From Zygnema cylindricum (lineage: Eukaryota; Streptophyta; Zygnematophyceae; Zygnematales; Zygnemataceae): a stretch of 64,000 nucleotides of DNA. The notes under the pieces are model-generated. The model was not told the DNA's origin and made no database searches. It was given only the letters and a program-made list of their open reading frames with translations. The stretch is from contig JBBHKE010003548.1 of assembly GCA_037447655.1 (NCBI GenBank), positions 1 to 64,000 of the forward strand. Reading direction: 5' to 3'. Each line of letters starts with the position of its first letter. Position 1 is the stretch's first letter. Shown here piece by piece: positions 60,402-64,000 of this stretch. The translations under genes were made by a program, and so were the position numbers.

Positions 60402-60507
60402 CGCTGAAATAGTGCAGAGTTATCGGACGTCATCACTCTCAGATGACGTCATTTTTACTTATGTGCTTTTCGAGCTTTCGTATTATTTCGATAACTCATA
60501 TTTTCAG
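60402..60507 (+). repeat. Dispersed repeat with GACGTCAT hairpin, copy 1
   Basis: CTGAAATAGTGCAGAG...CTCATATTTT recurs at about 62434-62536. It holds GACGTCATC and GATGACGTC (60428-60455), which form a 9-bp stem. Confidence 0.8.
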
Positions 60508-60710
60508 TGTTGTTCAAATCGTGCGATTTTTTCAAATTTTCCAATTGAAACGTATAATTCGTGACGATTTTGAAAATCGCAAAAAAACGTCCAATGTAAA
60601 TTGAAACTTCACATGGAGTGTTTGGTGCCACCATTGTTGGCGGTTTCGGATGGTCACTGGTTTTGCCACGGATGTTGCGAGCTTCCGGTCGTGTTGGCCA
60701 ACTCTTCTGT

Positions 60711-61553
60711 CGGCTAATGAGTTGGGGGAGGGAATAAACCGACCTAACCATAACTAGCTAAGTCGTTCACCTTTCTTTTTCTTCCAACTTGCTTGTTGTT
60801 GTATTTATCCATTTTCGCTTCTATGTCTTATTCCAGTCACGATGTTTTGCGATTATGTGAGTTTAAGTGGTGCGCAACTGATAATATTGCATGCATCTTC
60901 ACGTTATTTAACACATGCGCGACAAAAACGGGAATTTAAACAAGTTGTGCATGTAAAAGAGATATTAATAGTTGATTAGGTCGAAGTATTGATATCTTAT
61001 TAATACTAGACAAAAAACTTGCTAATAACTCCTTGTTAGTGCTATGCAGTTGTACCACGTTGCTCGATTCAAATTTACTTTTTTTAATCCATATGATTGT
61101 ACCGCGTTCGGTCATGTATTTTAACTTGCAGTATATATTGCCCAATAATCCACAAAGGACCAATTGTGGTAAGTTGCTAAAGCATAAAGGTTACAAACCT
61201 GTGCATATCTGTCTTCTCAACGAAACGACAATTTACAACTAAGTTTAACAGCCCATTCTGTAAATAGTCATATAAGTAACTATACAATTAAAACACCCCA
61301 TGATATCCATTTGAATGAAATCATGTCAATGTCCCTAATTCAGCGGCAACATTGTCGTGCATGTGTTAAATAACGTGAAGATGCATGCAATATTATATGC
61401 TGTGCACCACTTAAACTCACACAATCGCAAAACATCGTGACTGGATTAAGACATAGAAGCGAAAATGGATAAATACAACAACAAGCAAGTTGGAAGAAAA
61501 AGAAAGGTGAACGACTTAGCTGGTTATGGTTAGGTCGGTTTATTACTAAGCCG
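60711..61553. mobile_element. Foldback element with ~220-bp inverted arms
   Basis: Arms at 60711-60935 and 61335-61553 are near-perfect reverse complements (for example CGGTTTATT...CTAAGTCGTTCACC and GATGCATGCAATATTAT). The middle ~400 bp has no ORF of note. Long arms without coding capacity suggest a Mutator-like or foldback MITE; no target duplication was identified. Confidence 0.75.
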
Positions 61554-62433
61554 ATGGATGGCCACTAGGCCCCACGGTCTATTTATATTCCTTGCAGGAA
61601 TTATCCAATCGAAGACAATCTGAATTTTGATTTAAAGAGAATAAATCAAAATAGAAACAACCGAGACGGAAAACAAAAACTGAAATGACAATATGCAAAA
61701 CACTTATGAGGTTTGAGATAACCAAACTCAAAAGATGCGCATAAGCCAAATAGAAATAAATACACAATCACAAGAAATAAAAACATCAAAATGATATTCC
61801 CAACATGCAACTCCCACACTAATAAAAGTTCAGCCACAGTCGGGAAAGAAGTTTGTGTTATGAGGACGAGATCGAAATCCACTCAAACGGACGAAAAGAG
61901 TTGAAGGGAAATCGTGCAGGTCTTGGCCGAAGCCGTATAGATTAATATGTAAGGCTTTACAAGAGATTGATAATGTAATAGAAACTAGACGCTTCACGCT
62001 AAGGCAGAAAATCGCCTCTAAGCTGTCCGGACAATTTTACAAAGAAAAAGATGGCTGCAGAAAATCTTCAATACTGAAAATAATAATTCCTGCACTTGAA
62101 AATTGTGTGCAGGAAATGATCTAAAATCAACTAAGTACCAAAGCCTACGCCTAGCGAAAACAAGCCAATAAGAGTAGAGCGTGCTATGTAAGTATTTGCG
62201 TCAAGTTTGGATTCAACCAATAGGCGGCCGGAATCCTATGCCCTACGTTACGGAATCTATAACCTACGGATTAAAACCCTTCCTATCTACGTGTGAAAGC
62301 GTGAACCTCCAAATGGTTCACGTCTTAAAACGGTCCAATCGCGTCGCGTCGTCAGGCTCGTCTGTACATCGCGTCAAATGTCTAGATGTTATATTTCAAA
62401 AATTGTATATTTCTGCGTCGACGACCGAGATGC
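61554..62433. other. No feature recognised
   Basis: A+T-rich sequence. Short ORFs on both strands look like chance readings. Confidence 0.5.
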
Positions 62434-62536
62434 TCCTGAAATAGTGCAGAGCTATCGGACGTCATCACTCCCATATGACGTCACCTTTAATTCTATGTTT
62501 TTTTAGCTTTCGCATTGTTTCGATAATTCATATTTT
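62434..62536 (+). repeat. Dispersed repeat with GACGTC hairpin, copy 2
   Basis: Direct repeat of 60402-60507 at moderate divergence, with the same GACGTCATCACTC...TGACGTCA core. Confidence 0.8.
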
Positions 62537-62609
62537 AGTTTAAGAAGTTCTAAAAGACTAAGGGTGCTTCTCTATGTACTTCACACGTAAAGAATTTACT
62601 TTGTTTTTT

Positions 62610-63003
62610 AGCGCAGATTCGGAGGACCCGGATTTCGGGTGTCCCTATGTGTACCAAACGAAGCTGTCACTTAAGGGCGTGACGATTGTATATGTCGACA
62701 ATGCCCGTGACGGTTGTCAACGGTGTACAATCTGTGATGATGCACCAAATTGTAAAAAAATGCTTTGAACGTCGCATAACATTGCGTGACATTTGTATAC
62801 CGCGTGAAAGAGGCGGCGTGTGCGACTTGTTGGGCGCCCTCAGAGATTTCTCGCAATTTCGTCAAATGGCATCGGAGTTTTCAGACCCCTGGAATGGAAA
62901 AGACTGTACTAAAAGAAACTTGACAAAACAATACAAATTGTGTGCTATGATGGACGCAAACGGACAAAACATAACGAACAGTGTACCTTTCGTCGTCGCT
63001 TGA
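62610..63003 (+). pseudogene. Unrecognised Cys-rich reading frame with a frameshift at an A-run
   Basis: I do not recognise this protein. From 62610, just after a TTTTTTAG that could be a splice acceptor, one frame reads SEDPDFGCPYVYQTKLSL...CQRCTICDDAPNCKKM and stops at TGA (62766-62768). The +1 frame then continues FERRITLRDICIPRERGGVC...NSVPFVVA to a TGA at 63001-63003. The switch falls at a run of seven A (62754-62760); one A fewer would join the parts into about 130 residues. Several Cys and an NIT glycosylation-like site suggest a secreted domain, but this is guesswork. It may be a pseudogene, a terminal exon with a sequencing error, or chance. Confidence 0.35.
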
Positions 63004-64000
63004 ATTCGTTTGAAAATTGTGTGAATTTTTTTACACATGCGAATACGTGTTCCTATTTTTTTTTTTTTAAATACTTTGTTTTAAGACACATTGGCCCTGT
63101 ATTTTAAAGAAAACTTTGAAGATGACGTTTTCTAGCGTGGCCGTGGGTCGAAGAACACAAGACGACAACATGTAGTACACATTAAATTCGTAGATGACGC
63201 AAAATGTACTTGTTTTTTTTTTTTTTTTGTATGGTTGAAACTTACGCGGTACGGCTCTACGTTTTACAGGAAAACGATAGAAAAAAACCCTTACTTTGGC
63301 ACACATAGACGCACCCTAAAACTATACAATCGTACTTATTTTTGAGTTCGAACATTTTATTTTTTGTTTCATAAGTCAAAACATGGCGATGTCTACTCGT
63401 CGTTCGTATAGCGATATCCTACGATGATTCGATGATTTGATAACCAATAAATTATGTGGTATTTGACTATTTGCGGTTTATGCAGGATCTCATACAAGTG
63501 TCTATCTGTGATGCATATAAATTTGGGAAAAGAAAATATGAAAAAAGAAAACCCGATTCGACTTTTGCGCAAACCCTGGTCGAAGATCGATTTGTGGCGC
63601 TTCACTTAAAATAAACGAATCACATTGCATACCAAAAAAATTTGGCAGCGTTGTGTATCGGAATACATCGGATCTGCATTGGCAACATGCCACGTCGGCC
63701 GACCGATGCCGGTAGGAAATTGTCGGGTTTACAAAAAAAAAAAAAAAAAAAACGTACTGTACAGTACAGTACACAGTCATCCGCTATTAGAGTAAAGGAA
63801 TTAATCATATTCAAAAGTAGGTAAAAGTACGCCCATACAATATGCCTATTGTACGCAAAACATACAATATGAACTTAAGGCCGCAAAATGAAAAAAATGG
63901 TTGAGTTGCACATCGATCAATAGAGAATTAAACGTCATGTTAAAATTTTGAAAAACTTTCGGACAAAATTTTTTTTTTTGTGAGTTTTGAGGTATTTTTT
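63004..64000. other. No gene recognised
   Basis: A+T-rich, with poly-T (63054-63068, 63211-63226), poly-A (63732-63751) and GTACTGTACAGTAC repeats (63754-63772) followed by CCGCTATTAGAG, which resembles a mariner-MITE end. The small ORFs are not convincing. Confidence 0.5.

Overview
The window looks like nuclear DNA of a streptophyte (green plant lineage), most plausibly a streptophyte (charophyte) alga. The evidence is a very plant-like S-adenosylmethionine synthetase interrupted by five introns, long spliceosomal introns with GT-AG ends, a dense plant-type Ty1/copia retrotransposon landscape, and a retroelement carrying a cytosine-5 DNA methyltransferase, an association reported from the charophyte Klebsormidium. 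The species cannot be fixed from the sequence. Positions 38498-39475 are an assembly gap. LAYOUT: 1-44253 is almost entirely nested, mostly decayed LTR retrotransposons. One copia family (A here) appears at least six times with several solo or partial LTRs. The youngest copy (A3, 12574-19023) has both LTRs, a 5-bp target duplication and a gag-pol region broken by one frameshift, and sits inside an older copy (A2). A second copia family (B), a short non-coding repeat bounded by direct repeats (C, two copies) and a Gypsy-like element with an in-frame protease-methyltransferase polyprotein (D, 33669-36959, minus strand) make up most of the rest. 44254-51060 is a complex inverted-repeat region of 26-bp and 49-bp tandem arrays, two mariner-like MITEs, a hAT-type MITE and a family-A LTR. 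60100-64000 holds further MITEs, a foldback repeat and an unrecognised ORF. HOST GENES: two convergent genes lie in the low-repeat part. On the plus strand (51529-54913, four exons) is a PRXL2/FAM213 thioredoxin-fold protein. Its reading frame is open for 214 residues except for one in-frame TGA, which falls exactly where the first redox cysteine of the family's CxxC motif belongs. A hairpin with all core features of a form-2 eukaryotic SECIS element lies 213 nt after the stop codon. The gene is therefore best read as selenoprotein U, which is striking because land plants are considered to lack selenoproteins. On the minus strand (59507-56827, six exons) is S-adenosylmethionine synthetase, 390 residues, with all catalytic motifs intact. 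MAIN POINTS: (1) the selenoprotein U gene with its UGA codon and SECIS; (2) the methyltransferase captured by an LTR retrotransposon; (3) a primer binding site in the copia family that matches the anticodon arm of initiator tRNA-Met, implying half-tRNA priming as in Drosophila copia. All calls are by eye; no database or folding program was run.
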